DNA of 64,000 nucleotides from DRYM01 sp964564025. Lineage in GTDB: Archaea; Thermoproteota; Thermoprotei_A; EX4484-217-1. Each line of letters opens with the position of its first letter. The stretch's first letter is position 1. The notes under the pieces are model-generated. The model was not told the origin of the DNA, did not search any database, and saw only the letters and a list, made by a program, of their open reading frames with translations. Position numbers and translations under genes: made by a program. The DNA lies in assembly GCA_964564025.1 (NCBI GenBank), contig CAZLZO010000001.1, forward strand, positions 159,163 to 223,162, in the 5' to 3' direction. Of the stretch, positions 37,404-45,786 are shown piece by piece.

Positions 37404-37805
37404 ATGGAAAGATACTTTGATTGGCAAGTTAAAGTTGGTGCAACCAGGCATTTAGGAGGACTTAAAGCAACAGAGGATCTTGTTAAATCCTGTAATATAA
37501 GTAAAGATAAGAGAGTTTTAGAAGTAGGCTGCGGAGTAGGATTAACTTTATGCTATGTTAACAAAGATAAGTTAAAAGCTATGAAAGAGTACGCTAGGGT
37601 AGTTAAACAAGGAGGCTATGTTGGATTTAATGGGGGAACATGGATTAAACTACCTCCTGAAAATGTAAGGAAATACCTCTTTAAGCTTTCTAGTATGGTT
37701 TTAGAAACATACGATAAATGGGTTAAACTTTTAGTGAATTCTGGACTAAAAGTTATTGTTACAAGAGTTTACCGAATAAAGTATTCTGATGAGCTAACCA
37801 GATAA
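37404..37805 (+). pseudogene. Class I methyltransferase with internal deletion
   Basis: The 133-residue frame has the start of an S-adenosylmethionine-dependent methyltransferase (VLEVGCGVGLT at about 40-50, motif I). It then jumps straight to the region after motif III (MKEYARVVKQGGYVGFN at about 70-86) and to the C-terminal helix. About 60-70 residues containing motifs II and III that normally lie between are missing without a frameshift. It keeps an ATG start and GGTG site. It is probably non-functional as a methyltransferase, although a shortened product could still be expressed. Confidence 0.7.
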
Positions 37806-37880
37806 AGATATACGGAATAAGAGATTCCCTTAAAGTAATACTTAAATTTATGTTCTTGCTCATGAAAAGCTGTAGCAAGG

Positions 37881-37888
37881 TTTATATG
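37881..37888 (+). promoter_or_regulatory. TATA-like box before GC-rich RNA candidate
   Basis: TTTATATG lies about 25-30 bases before the sharp rise in GC content at about 37911, the expected spacing for an archaeal promoter of a stable RNA. Confidence 0.45.
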
Positions 37889-37910
37889 ATTGTATATGTT
37901 TTGTTGTTTG

Positions 37911-37990
37911 TGGATGTGCCGTCGCCATGGGCCGGCGGTGAACGCCTCCCCAATGACGGATGAAACCCAACCAACCCGGGGAGGAAAAAG
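37911..37990 (+). ncRNA. GC-rich structured RNA candidate
   Basis: This stretch has 49 G or C in the 77 bases 37911-37987, far above the surrounding AT-rich DNA. In thermophilic archaea such islands usually mark structured RNAs. Two hairpins can be drawn. CCGTCG at 37919-37924 pairs with CGGCGG at 37933-37938 (one G-U pair). CCTCCCC at 37945-37951 pairs perfectly with GGGGAGG at 37978-37984 around a 26-base loop. A TATA-like box lies upstream. I could not match it to RNase P, SRP, tRNA or a C/D guide. The 3' end is uncertain and may reach about 38085. It could be a leader element for the DUF364 gene at 38147 or a free RNA. Confidence 0.5.
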
Positions 37991-38146
37991 ATGAACCAAT
38001 GACCAAGACATATAAAAACATATAAAGAGGCGAACCCGTAACCTAAGTACTTAGAGAGAGTTTCAAGCTGAAATTTCCCCATTCTCATTATAAATGCCCT
38101 GGTTTCACGGCATATATGTGGGTAAGAAGCTATAAGGTGTAAGCTT

Positions 38147-38911
38147 GTGCACTACGATGAAATAGTGAGAGCTTATTTTAGGAAGATTGTGGAAGAACAC
38201 GGATTGTCAAGGTTTACTGTTAAAATTAGCGGGGAGGAGACTATTGGAAAAAAGGTAATGTTCAGTATAGTGCCTTCAAAAGAGTTTAACTTGCCAAGTG
38301 AAGAATACGCTATTGCTAAAGGCAAAGAAGTTATTATGGAATGTTGTTTTAAGAATAGTAAGGCTCATGTATTTACAGCTAAACCTTACAAAGGAATTTT
38401 AACTTTATCGAAAATAGTTAACTTAAATTTAAACAGCATTGCTAATAGGAGCATATTTTTCTGCGCATTAAATGCTGTAATGAGGTATTTGGGTATTGTA
38501 AATAAAACTATTCACTGCCGTGGAAGCGAACCTGAAATTTGCGGTATTGAACTTACTAAATGGCTACGGAAAAGATACGGTAACATTCCAATTCTACTAG
38601 TAGGATATCAGCCAGCATTTGCAAAAGCACTAACTAAAGTATTTAATGAAGTGTTCATAACCGATATGGATCCTGACAATATAGGTAAAACAGTTAACGG
38701 TGTAGCGATAGCTGATGATTCAAAAAACAGCTACTTCATGAAGAAAGTTAGGATTGCTCTTATAACAGGTAGTGCAGTAATAAACTCTACGCTTTGGCCT
38801 TTAATAGATGAAGCAAAAGCCAACAATGTCGAAACTATAATATATGGTGTTTCAGCTGCTGGTGTGGCAAAAATTTTGAGACTAAAGAGGCTTTGTTTCT
38901 TCGGGAAATAA
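38147..38911 (+). CDS. DUF364 family protein (putative heavy-metal chelation)
   Basis: A 254-residue protein of the DUF364 family, whose C-terminal Rossmann-like domain is seen in IPILLVGYQPAFAKAL near 145, ITDMDPDNIG near 170 and ITGSAVINSTLWPLI near 206. The family is proposed to bind metals, often encoded with molybdenum, cobalt or siderophore genes, but no reaction is known. The GTG start follows a GGTG stretch. It is convergent with bioY, whose stop is one base away. Its upstream region holds the GC-rich RNA candidate. Confidence 0.75.
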   Translation: MHYDEIVRAYFRKIVEEHGLSRFTVKISGEETIGKKVMFSIVPSKEFNLPSEEYAIAKGKEVIMECCFKNSKAHVFTAKPYKGILTLSKIVNLNLNSIANRSIFFCALNAVMRYLGIVNKTIHCRGSEPEICGIELTKWLRKRYGNIPILLVGYQPAFAKALTKVFNEVFITDMDPDNIGKTVNGVAIADDSKNSYFMKKVRIALITGSAVINSTLWPLIDEAKANNVETIIYGVSAAGVAKILRLKRLCFFGK

Positions 38912-38912
38912 C

Positions 38913-39449
38913 CTATTTTAAACGTATGCGTGTAATTCTGTAGGCTATTTCTGAAGCTATAAATGCTTTAACCACATCCCCCGGTATGAAAGGTAAGACT
39001 GAAACATTAAGTAAATTCTCTTTAACACCATATACTAAGTTAAGCCATAGAAGCCCTGTTGGATAAACCGAGAAAACACCTATTAAAGATGCTAACAGTA
39101 ATTGCTTCCTACTTTTATTCCCAATTTTTCCAGCTATAAGTCCTGAAATAGCAGCTGCTATGGGAAAGCCGTAGAGAAAACCTGCTGTAGGACCTAAGAG
39201 AACAACAACACCACCCTTTAACCCTGCTGCAATAGGCAAACCCATAGCTATAAGTGCTAAGTACATTATTTGACTAAGGAAACCCAGAAGCACACCTCCC
39301 AAAATTCCTGATAAGACAACACCTAGAGTCTGCAACGTTATTGGGATTGGGGTAAATGGTAAATATAGTGTTATTTGAGCTAAAACAGCAGTTAATGAGG
39401 TAAAGATTGCTACGAACACCACTTTCCTACTAATATTCATTACTGACAC
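38913..39449 (-). CDS. bioY: Biotin transporter BioY
   Basis: BioY is the substrate-binding S component of a biotin ECF transporter. The 178-residue protein has six hydrophobic segments and the family features FTPIPITLQTLGVVLSG near residue 31 and GPTAGFLYGFPIAA near 87. No biotin synthesis or dedicated ECF ATPase genes are beside it, so it would work alone or with shared modules. It is convergent with DUF364 and divergent from the flavin reductase gene. Confidence 0.93.
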   Translation of the reverse strand: MSVMNISRKVVFVAIFTSLTAVLAQITLYLPFTPIPITLQTLGVVLSGILGGVLLGFLSQIMYLALIAMGLPIAAGLKGGVVVLLGPTAGFLYGFPIAAAISGLIAGKIGNKSRKQLLLASLIGVFSVYPTGLLWLNLVYGVKENLLNVSVLPFIPGDVVKAFIASEIAYRITRIRLK

Positions 39450-39522
39450 CTACTCGTCTAGTTATTACTATACGTTTAACACATTTACCTTGTTAACCTT
39501 ACAGAAACTAAGGGGGATTCTT

Positions 39523-40074
39523 TTGAGCTGGAAGAACATTAGCTTTCGTGAATGGCCATATATTCTCCATCCAAGACCAGTGGTTGTAGTTGCATCAGAA
39601 TATGGTGGGAAATTAAGTGCTATGGCAGCATCATGGGTCATGCCTGTTTCGAGAAATCCTCCAGTAGTAGCTGTAGCCATAGCTAAGAAGAGACTTACAT
39701 ATGAGCTAATAGTTAAAAGTGGAGAATTTAGCGTAAACTTGCTTCCACTAAACCTTCTTGAGAAAATACACTTTTTAGGATCAGTTAGTGGAAGAGAGCT
39801 CCCAAATAAAATTGAGAAAGCTAAATTAACTATTACGAAAGGTAGAAAGGTTACGGTACCAATAATTCTTGAATCATTAGCTATAGTTGAATGTGTTCTT
39901 TGGAAAAATATTGAAGCAGGAGACCACAATATTGTAGTTGGGAAAATAGTTGAAGCATATGCTAAGCCTGAATTTAACGTTTTTAAAGAAGAAATTATTA
40001 GAAAAATACCTTTACACGTAGGAAGAAATGTTTACACATACCCGCTAAGCAAAACTATCATAATGGAAGAGTAG
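39523..40074 (+). CDS. Flavin reductase-like FMN-binding protein
   Basis: A flavin-reductase/flavoredoxin-type protein of about 183 residues. HPRPVVVVASEYGGKLSAMA near the start, SWVMPVSRNPPVVAVAI and FSVNLLPLNLLEKIHFLGS fit the FMN-binding split-barrel family. I chose TTG at 39523 because AGGGGGAT lies 5-12 bases upstream; the frame extends to TTG 39490. The zinc-ribbon gene follows 14 bp downstream and probably belongs to the same transcript. Confidence 0.83.
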   Translation: MSWKNISFREWPYILHPRPVVVVASEYGGKLSAMAASWVMPVSRNPPVVAVAIAKKRLTYELIVKSGEFSVNLLPLNLLEKIHFLGSVSGRELPNKIEKAKLTITKGRKVTVPIILESLAIVECVLWKNIEAGDHNIVVGKIVEAYAKPEFNVFKEEIIRKIPLHVGRNVYTYPLSKTIIMEE

Positions 40075-40088
40075 AGAGGTAATAAGGT

Positions 40089-40298
40089 TTGAGTTACGGA
40101 AAAAGGCAAGGTAGAGGAATGGGTCCGGTAGGTTACTGCATATGTTTAAGATGTGGTTATAGAGTACGGAAAATTCCCGGTGTTAGATGCTTGGAAATGC
40201 GGTGCCCAAAGTGTGGTGCTGCAATGGTTAGAGAAGGCTCTTATCATCATCAACTATACTTGCAAAAGATGAAGGATAAGAAATTAAAGGAGAAATGA
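40089..40298 (+). CDS. Small four-cysteine zinc-ribbon protein
   Basis: A 69-residue protein with CLRCGYR and CPKCGAAM cysteine pairs plus single cysteines (GYCI, VRCL), consistent with a zinc ribbon or rubredoxin-like knuckle. The N-terminal GRGMGPVGYC resembles the small proteins encoded near iron-molybdenum-cofactor-type and other redox clusters. Function is unknown. It lies between a flavin reductase gene (14 bp) and a metallo-beta-lactamase gene (24 bp), all on the plus strand, probably one operon. Start is TTG. Confidence 0.7.
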   Translation: MSYGKRQGRGMGPVGYCICLRCGYRVRKIPGVRCLEMRCPKCGAAMVREGSYHHQLYLQKMKDKKLKEK

Positions 40299-40322
40299 GC
40301 TACTATATGCTGGCGATTTGTA

Positions 40323-41150
40323 ATGACCATAGTTTATGTTTTAGCAGATGATTACGCAGGATACGAAAGTATTTATCATGGGCAACATGGAGCCTCCTAT
40401 CTCATAGAACATAATGGTATTAGAGTACTTTTCGACACAGGGCAAGATGGCCAATTAGTGTTGCAAGTTATGGAGAAATTAGGAATAAATCCTAAAAGCA
40501 TAGACTATATTTTCCTATCCCATTGCCACTACGATCATACTGGTGGCTTACTAGATATTTTAAAGGCTGTAGGGAAGAAGGTTCCTATCATAGCTCACCC
40601 AGAAATATTTAGAAAACACTTCGCAATAAAGCCAAAACTAAGAATGGTTGGAATACCTTTCAGCCAAGACCATGTAGAGAAGTATGGCGAACTCGTTTTA
40701 GTTAAAGAGCCCTTCAAAATAGCTGAAGAAATTTTTTCAACTGGGGAGATAAGAGACAGGCTTGATTTTGAAAAAGTTAGCTTAGAAGTTTACACTATCG
40801 AAAACGGCTTATTAAAAAGAGATAAGTTAATGGACGATATGAGCTTAATCATTAAAGGCCATAACGGCCTCATAGTTGTAAGCGGATGTTCTCATGCAGG
40901 AATAGTAAGCACCATAAAGCATGCCATAAAAATTACCGGTGAAAGTAGGGTAAAAGCGGTCATTGGAGGTTTCCACTTAATAAGTGCTAACGATAGTAGA
41001 ATAGAGAGAACGGTTAACGAACTAAAAGCATTAGGTATTGGAAAAATCTATGCAGGACATTGCACAGGATTTAGGGCTGAAGCAAAACTCTACGAGGTCT
41101 TTAAAGAAAGCTTCCATAAAATACACGTAGGTATGAAAATAATTATTTAG
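40323..41150 (+). CDS. Metallo-beta-lactamase fold hydrolase (COG1237)
   Basis: The zinc-binding motif SHCHYDHTGG (His67, His69, Asp71, His72) is clear, with further ligands in SGCSHAG near 188 and GGFHL near 220. The 275-residue protein belongs to COG1237, often named for a dihydropterin-ribofuranosyl-aminobenzene-phosphate synthase activity. That label rests on weak evidence, but it is intriguing because true methanopterin genes lie at the left end. It probably shares an operon with the zinc-ribbon and flavin reductase genes. Confidence 0.85.
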   Translation: MTIVYVLADDYAGYESIYHGQHGASYLIEHNGIRVLFDTGQDGQLVLQVMEKLGINPKSIDYIFLSHCHYDHTGGLLDILKAVGKKVPIIAHPEIFRKHFAIKPKLRMVGIPFSQDHVEKYGELVLVKEPFKIAEEIFSTGEIRDRLDFEKVSLEVYTIENGLLKRDKLMDDMSLIIKGHNGLIVVSGCSHAGIVSTIKHAIKITGESRVKAVIGGFHLISANDSRIERTVNELKALGIGKIYAGHCTGFRAEAKLYEVFKESFHKIHVGMKIII

Positions 41151-41167
41151 GCTCGTAAGCTACACTT

Positions 41168-42376
41168 TTAACTTCGTTTTAGAAAGAGAAGAGATACAAT
41201 TAATGACGCAATTAGCGTTAATGAGGAAAGTAGCACAAAGACAGTTAGTTTAGCACCTAAGATAACTACTGAACCGCGGTTAAATACATCATAAAGATAC
41301 CCTATTACGAAAGCGCCGATAACAGCACCTATATTTCCTGAAGCATTAATCAAACCTAATGTTGTTCCACCAAGTCTATAATGTGTTATAGCAATTCTCC
41401 TACTAATTGGAAGGATCCCAGAATTAGCTATGTAAAATAACACTAATCCCATAATAGCTACTGTAAAAACATTTGCTCCCATAACTATGCTTCCAACTAC
41501 AGCAATAGTCAAAGCTATTTTTAACGCAAATAAGTCACCAAAACTATCAGAAATCCAACTTAGAACATAACCTCCAATCAATGCTATAAGACTTGTGAAA
41601 GCAACTACTTCAGCAGCTATAGCCTTCGTTACGTTAAATGATTCATTAATATAAATGTATATTAAATCTCCTCTAACCATTGAGGAGAAAAAGGTTGTTC
41701 CTAACACTACCACCATTAATGGTACTGCTTTTATAAGTCTTCGTTCTTCAGATTTACCTACGGCAGCTGTTTTCTTTGTCTTCTTAATGTTCAATACAGT
41801 GCTGCCTTTAAACGATAAACCTATTATTAATGAGAGCATTGATGAAATAGCAAATAAAGCTGATGAAATATTTAAAATGTAAACCATTGGGTAATTTGAG
41901 AAAATAGAATATAGGATATTGCCTGCTGCTATACCTAAGGTTCCAAGGGCAAAATATATGGCGTAAACTCTTCCTCTTACATTTTCACTAACGCTTTTTC
42001 CTAAAACAAATTGCACCGAAACCCATGAAACACCGTTAAGCATTCCCTGAAGAAATCTTACACATAAAACTGCAAGTACGCTTTCAGCTAATGCATATAG
42101 TTGAACAACTAAGCCGTTTAATATAAAGCATAGGGATGCCCCGTAGATGACTTTACGACAGAATTTATCAGCTAAGCTTCCAGTAATAATTGAGAATATA
42201 GCTCTGGCGGTAAAGAAGGATGAAGTCAAAAGCCCTACACTTAAAGCTGAAGCCTCAAGAACTCTGCGTGTAAAAAACGCTATGGCAGGCATGCTTATTC
42301 TAAAAGCTATTGTACCAATAAAAGAAAGAGCAAACATTAATGCCAGCAGAACCTTATTGAGCATTATCTTCACCAA
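41168..42376 (-). CDS. MFS transporter
   Basis: A 402-residue major facilitator with about twelve hydrophobic segments. The A-motif-like SIITGSLADKFCRKVIYG near residue 60 is the clearest signature, and a second half-repeat (VLSWISDSFGDLF near 260) follows the central basic loop (LNIKKTKKTAAVGKSEERR near 195). Substrate cannot be deduced. It is convergent with the COG1237 gene. Confidence 0.85.
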   Translation of the reverse strand: MVKIMLNKVLLALMFALSFIGTIAFRISMPAIAFFTRRVLEASALSVGLLTSSFFTARAIFSIITGSLADKFCRKVIYGASLCFILNGLVVQLYALAESVLAVLCVRFLQGMLNGVSWVSVQFVLGKSVSENVRGRVYAIYFALGTLGIAAGNILYSIFSNYPMVYILNISSALFAISSMLSLIIGLSFKGSTVLNIKKTKKTAAVGKSEERRLIKAVPLMVVVLGTTFFSSMVRGDLIYIYINESFNVTKAIAAEVVAFTSLIALIGGYVLSWISDSFGDLFALKIALTIAVVGSIVMGANVFTVAIMGLVLFYIANSGILPISRRIAITHYRLGGTTLGLINASGNIGAVIGAFVIGYLYDVFNRGSVVILGAKLTVFVLLSSLTLIASLIVSLLFLKRS

Positions 42377-42509
42377 GCCTCTCTTTATGCCGAATACTCA
42401 TGTATCTTTAAAGCCTATTTAAAATATACCTGAATAGCTAAAGGCTCTAATACCTTTATGCGTAACTCTATATTAAATAGTCATTAATGTCTAGATGAAG
42501 TGTTAAACA

Positions 42510-43435
42510 TTGAATATTGAAGTAAGGAAGGCAAAGTTAGATGATGTAGGAGGAATAGTTGATGTTCATTGTTCTGGTGTTAGAACATGGTATAGAATAG
42601 CTAATGGCGAAAAGATTGAGTATAAAGATTTAAACATTATTGAGCGTTGGAGCTTCGGAAGTCCCTGGATGAGTGTTGAAACATGTGCCATACATTTAAA
42701 TTATATGTTAATGAATTATCAATATCCGCTAGTAGCTATACTTGATAATAACATTGTTGGTGAACTAGAACTTTTTATCGGCGAAGAAAAGGAGTTTTAG
42801 GAAAGACAGCTTTCATTGACGTACTTGAGGTTCATAGAAACTATAGACGAAGGGGTGTAGGCAAGGCACTAGTTAGTAAAGCTATTGAAATAGCAAAGAA
42901 ACAGAGCTGTGATACCATCAGTGTGTGGCCCATCAAGGAAGCCATAGGTTTTTACGTAAAATGCGAATAAGTGAAGTAGCTTATAAAGTAGCTAATGTTG
43001 AGATAGATTTAGAAAACATAGAATTACAACAGAGTAGTTTCGAAGTTTTAAGTTTCCCTCAAAAATACATGGCATTTAAAAGCATGGAGCTTATAAGCCC
43101 TAGAATGTTATCATCCTTTCAACATGGCTTAAAAGCACATGGAAATACTCTTTAGAAATAGAGACCATGAGCTGTAAAGGATATGTTCCAACACTAAAAT
43201 CAGCCTTTATAATTGAAAACATGTGGATGAAAAAAGATAAAGCAAAACTAACCCTATGGACTCTCCGTAAAAAGGAGCTATCCTTAATTCTTAACGTAGT
43301 ATTTAATATTGCTAAGAATTATGAATTCAAAAAGTTGTATGTAAGCGTAAGTTACGATATATACAATCGTTATTTAAGGAAATACTCTCATAGACTATTA
43401 GGGAACGAGGTTTTATTAATTATGAAGCTCAAGTA
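42510..43435 (+). pseudogene. Frameshifted GNAT acetyltransferase
   Basis: Joined pieces reconstruct one acetyltransferase of about 310 residues. The first frame (42510) carries a GNAT start (NIEVRKAKLDDVGGIVDVH). It shifts near 42793 into a frame with the acetyl-CoA loop RRRGVGKALV and FYVKC. It shifts again near 42963 to EVAYKVANVEIDLENIEL, and again near 43132 to a C-terminal domain ending at 43436. Each break is explained by one missing base, two of them in runs of A. It is either a pseudogene or a local sequencing fault. Confidence 0.7.
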
Positions 43436-44215
43436 GTGCTTAAAAAGGATATTATAGAATATTTTTCATATATGCTTTTTAAGGATAATGCGGAAATATA
43501 TTGTGGGTGCGGAGAAATACTCAGAACTTATGGATTAATACCTGTTTCAATAACGATAACAAAGTATCATAAGAGCCTCCTAGCTAAGTTAAGTACTTAT
43601 TTGACGAAGCCTCTATATGTCGAAGTTTATAAACATCCTGAAATTTCAAAATATGTAGTACTAGCCTATACCTCAGATGAAAACCTATGCAGCTACTTTC
43701 AGAAAGTACGTAAAATGTTCAGTTACAAAGTAATAGGCGTTTCATGCGACTCTTCTGCTGAAGCATCGTATTTTGTTGCACTTAAATCTAAATGCGAATT
43801 TTATGAGTTATTAGAGAAACATGGTATAATAGTGCTTATGCCATATGTTTTTAGAAACGGTAGCAGATATTTTAATGCGTTAGTTGAAAGAAGCAAGCTT
43901 GAATCATTCATAAGCGATCTTCAAAGCTGGTACGGGAAAAAGAATGTTTACGTAAAAAAAATGAAAAGCATGGATATTGCTAAAAAGATATACTCCGACA
44001 TAAGCAAGTTAGAAAAGGGTTTAAGGAAACTCACAGAGGGTGAAATAAGAGCTCTAAAATTAGCATTGCAAATGGGCTACTTTGATATTCCCAGAAAAAT
44101 AACGTTACATCACTTAGGCTATGAACTGGGCTTATCTAAAGCAACTGTTGAAACTCATTTACGCAAAGCCTTAAAGAAAATACTTGGAAGCATTCAAGAA
44201 GCAGCACTAATTTAA
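43436..44215 (+). CDS. HTH_10 (Bat-type) transcription regulator
   Basis: A 259-residue archaeal regulator. Residues about 200-255 (LTEGEIRALKLALQMGYFD, then LGYELGLSKATVETHLRKAL) match the bacterio-opsin-activator-type HTH_10 domain. The N-terminal 190 residues form a probable sensory domain that I do not recognise, rich in cysteines (for example YCGCGE). The GTG start overlaps the last stop of the broken GNAT gene. It is the nearest regulator to the TRAP/sugar-acid genes that begin 300 bp downstream, so it may control them. Confidence 0.83.
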   Translation: MLKKDIIEYFSYMLFKDNAEIYCGCGEILRTYGLIPVSITITKYHKSLLAKLSTYLTKPLYVEVYKHPEISKYVVLAYTSDENLCSYFQKVRKMFSYKVIGVSCDSSAEASYFVALKSKCEFYELLEKHGIIVLMPYVFRNGSRYFNALVERSKLESFISDLQSWYGKKNVYVKKMKSMDIAKKIYSDISKLEKGLRKLTEGEIRALKLALQMGYFDIPRKITLHHLGYELGLSKATVETHLRKALKKILGSIQEAALI

Positions 44216-44514
44216 ATAAAGACGCTATGATACATAGTTCACATACATTTTTTCTCTTTCATACTTGCAACTCTTCCAATAAACATGCTATAAGAAACTT
44301 CAATAATTGAGGCTCTAACATATGCGGATGTCGCAAGAAGCACTGTCAGTGTGTAGGGGTAGCAAGACGTTAACTTTATTGGAGCTCTTAGAAGCATCTA
44401 TTAAATTTTTAAAAACCACTGATGCCACAAATGAATACTATAAATAACTTTATGGGATTTTTTCCATAGAGTGCTTAAGTATATTAAAGCAATTCTCTAT
44501 TACGGTGTGTTCAA
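44216..44514. other. Noncoding region upstream of DapA-family gene
   Basis: About 300 bp without a convincing gene. It is AT-rich in the second half, with a short GC-richer patch (about 44320-44365). No tRNA or clear hairpin was seen. Confidence 0.4.
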
Positions 44515-45420
44515 ATGCGTGTAGAGGGAATATATTGCCCTGTGATAACACCATTTACTAAGGATGGAAAGATGTACTATGATGGAGTAAAAGTTTTCAC
44601 AGAGTTTCTAATTGAACATGGAATTAAGGGATTTTTCATTAATGGAACATACGGTTTAGGGCCTCTAATGACTATTGAAGAAAGAAAAAAGTCCGCAGAA
44701 GCCTTTATTGATAATGCTAAGAACAGTGTAGTAACAATAGTCCATGTTGGTTCTCCTAGCCTTGATATAACAATTGAATTAGCTAAGCACGCAGAAGATA
44801 TAGGTGCAAACGCTGTGGCAAGTGTTCCGCCATTTTATTATAAGTATGGGGAAAGTAACATTAAATTATTCTTTGAAAAACTCATTTCATCAGTAGATAT
44901 ACCTGTTTTCGCATACAATAACCCGGGTAGAACAGGTAATCCCATAGCTCCTGAGCTTCTTAAGGAGTTAGCTAAAATAGGTGTTGTAGGAATTAAAGAC
45001 AGCAGCTTTAGTATTGTAACGTTCTGGGAATATATAAACGCTGTCAAACCCGTAAACAAAGATTTCATATTTATAATAGGCACAGAGGCTCTCATGTTAC
45101 CAGCCATTATCTCAGGAGCTTCTGCATGTATTTCAGGTCTAGCAAACGTATTCCCTGAACCAAATGTTGAACTATATGGCTTAATAAGGAAAGGTAATTA
45201 TGATGAAGCTATAAAGAAGCAATTAATGATAGTTAAAGCAAGAAGAATAATGCATACTGTTGAAACATATCCCGCATGCTATGCTCTTTTAAAGCTTAGA
45301 GGAATAGACGTAGGCTATCCTAAACCTCCATTTAAGCCTTTACAAGAAAAGCACATAGAAATGTTGGTTGCTAAATTTAAAGAAATAGGGCTGCCTTTAG
45401 AGAAAGCTAAAAACAGTTGA
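44515..45420 (+). CDS. DapA-family aldolase/synthase
   Basis: A class I aldolase of the dihydrodipicolinate synthase / N-acetylneuraminate lyase superfamily (301 residues). The Schiff-base lysine is Lys161 in GIKDSS and Tyr134 lies in VFAYNNPGRTG. The loop near residue 44 reads NGTYGLG instead of the GTTGE of true DapA, pointing to a 2-keto-3-deoxy-sugar-acid or related aldolase. It lies next to a sugar-type kinase, hydroxyacid dehydrogenase, second DapA homologue and TRAP transporter, consistent with sugar-acid breakdown. It is on the plus strand, apart from the minus-strand island genes. Confidence 0.87.
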   Translation: MRVEGIYCPVITPFTKDGKMYYDGVKVFTEFLIEHGIKGFFINGTYGLGPLMTIEERKKSAEAFIDNAKNSVVTIVHVGSPSLDITIELAKHAEDIGANAVASVPPFYYKYGESNIKLFFEKLISSVDIPVFAYNNPGRTGNPIAPELLKELAKIGVVGIKDSSFSIVTFWEYINAVKPVNKDFIFIIGTEALMLPAIISGASACISGLANVFPEPNVELYGLIRKGNYDEAIKKQLMIVKARRIMHTVETYPACYALLKLRGIDVGYPKPPFKPLQEKHIEMLVAKFKEIGLPLEKAKNS

Positions 45421-45786
45421 TAATATAATGTAGTACTGAATTACTGTATACGGTGGATACCAACTAGAGCACGATATAGCAGCTACTATTTATGCATCGT
45501 AGTAGATCAAATAAAGCCCATATTTAGAGTGTTAAGAGACAGTAAGAATTACTAATCAAAAGGATAGATCTTTAAAAACGATATTATATTATTATTTCTA
45601 CATTGTCTCTAAGTCATTATGTGAGGAAGTAATTTCTTAAAGGTCTTCTATTAATAACCTTATTTAAATAGTATAAAGAAATTCTTAGGGCTATTATGCA
45701 TTGTTAATATTGCATCTTAGTATCAAACATTATAGGAAATTATAGAGATAAGACTTTTCCGTGAGAACCTAAGTTTATGAAGTAAT
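45421..45786. other. Noncoding AT-rich gap between convergent genes
   Basis: About 366 bp with no protein-like frame, no tRNA and no clear structured element. It separates the plus-strand DapA-family gene from the end of the minus-strand FGGY kinase gene. Confidence 0.5.
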
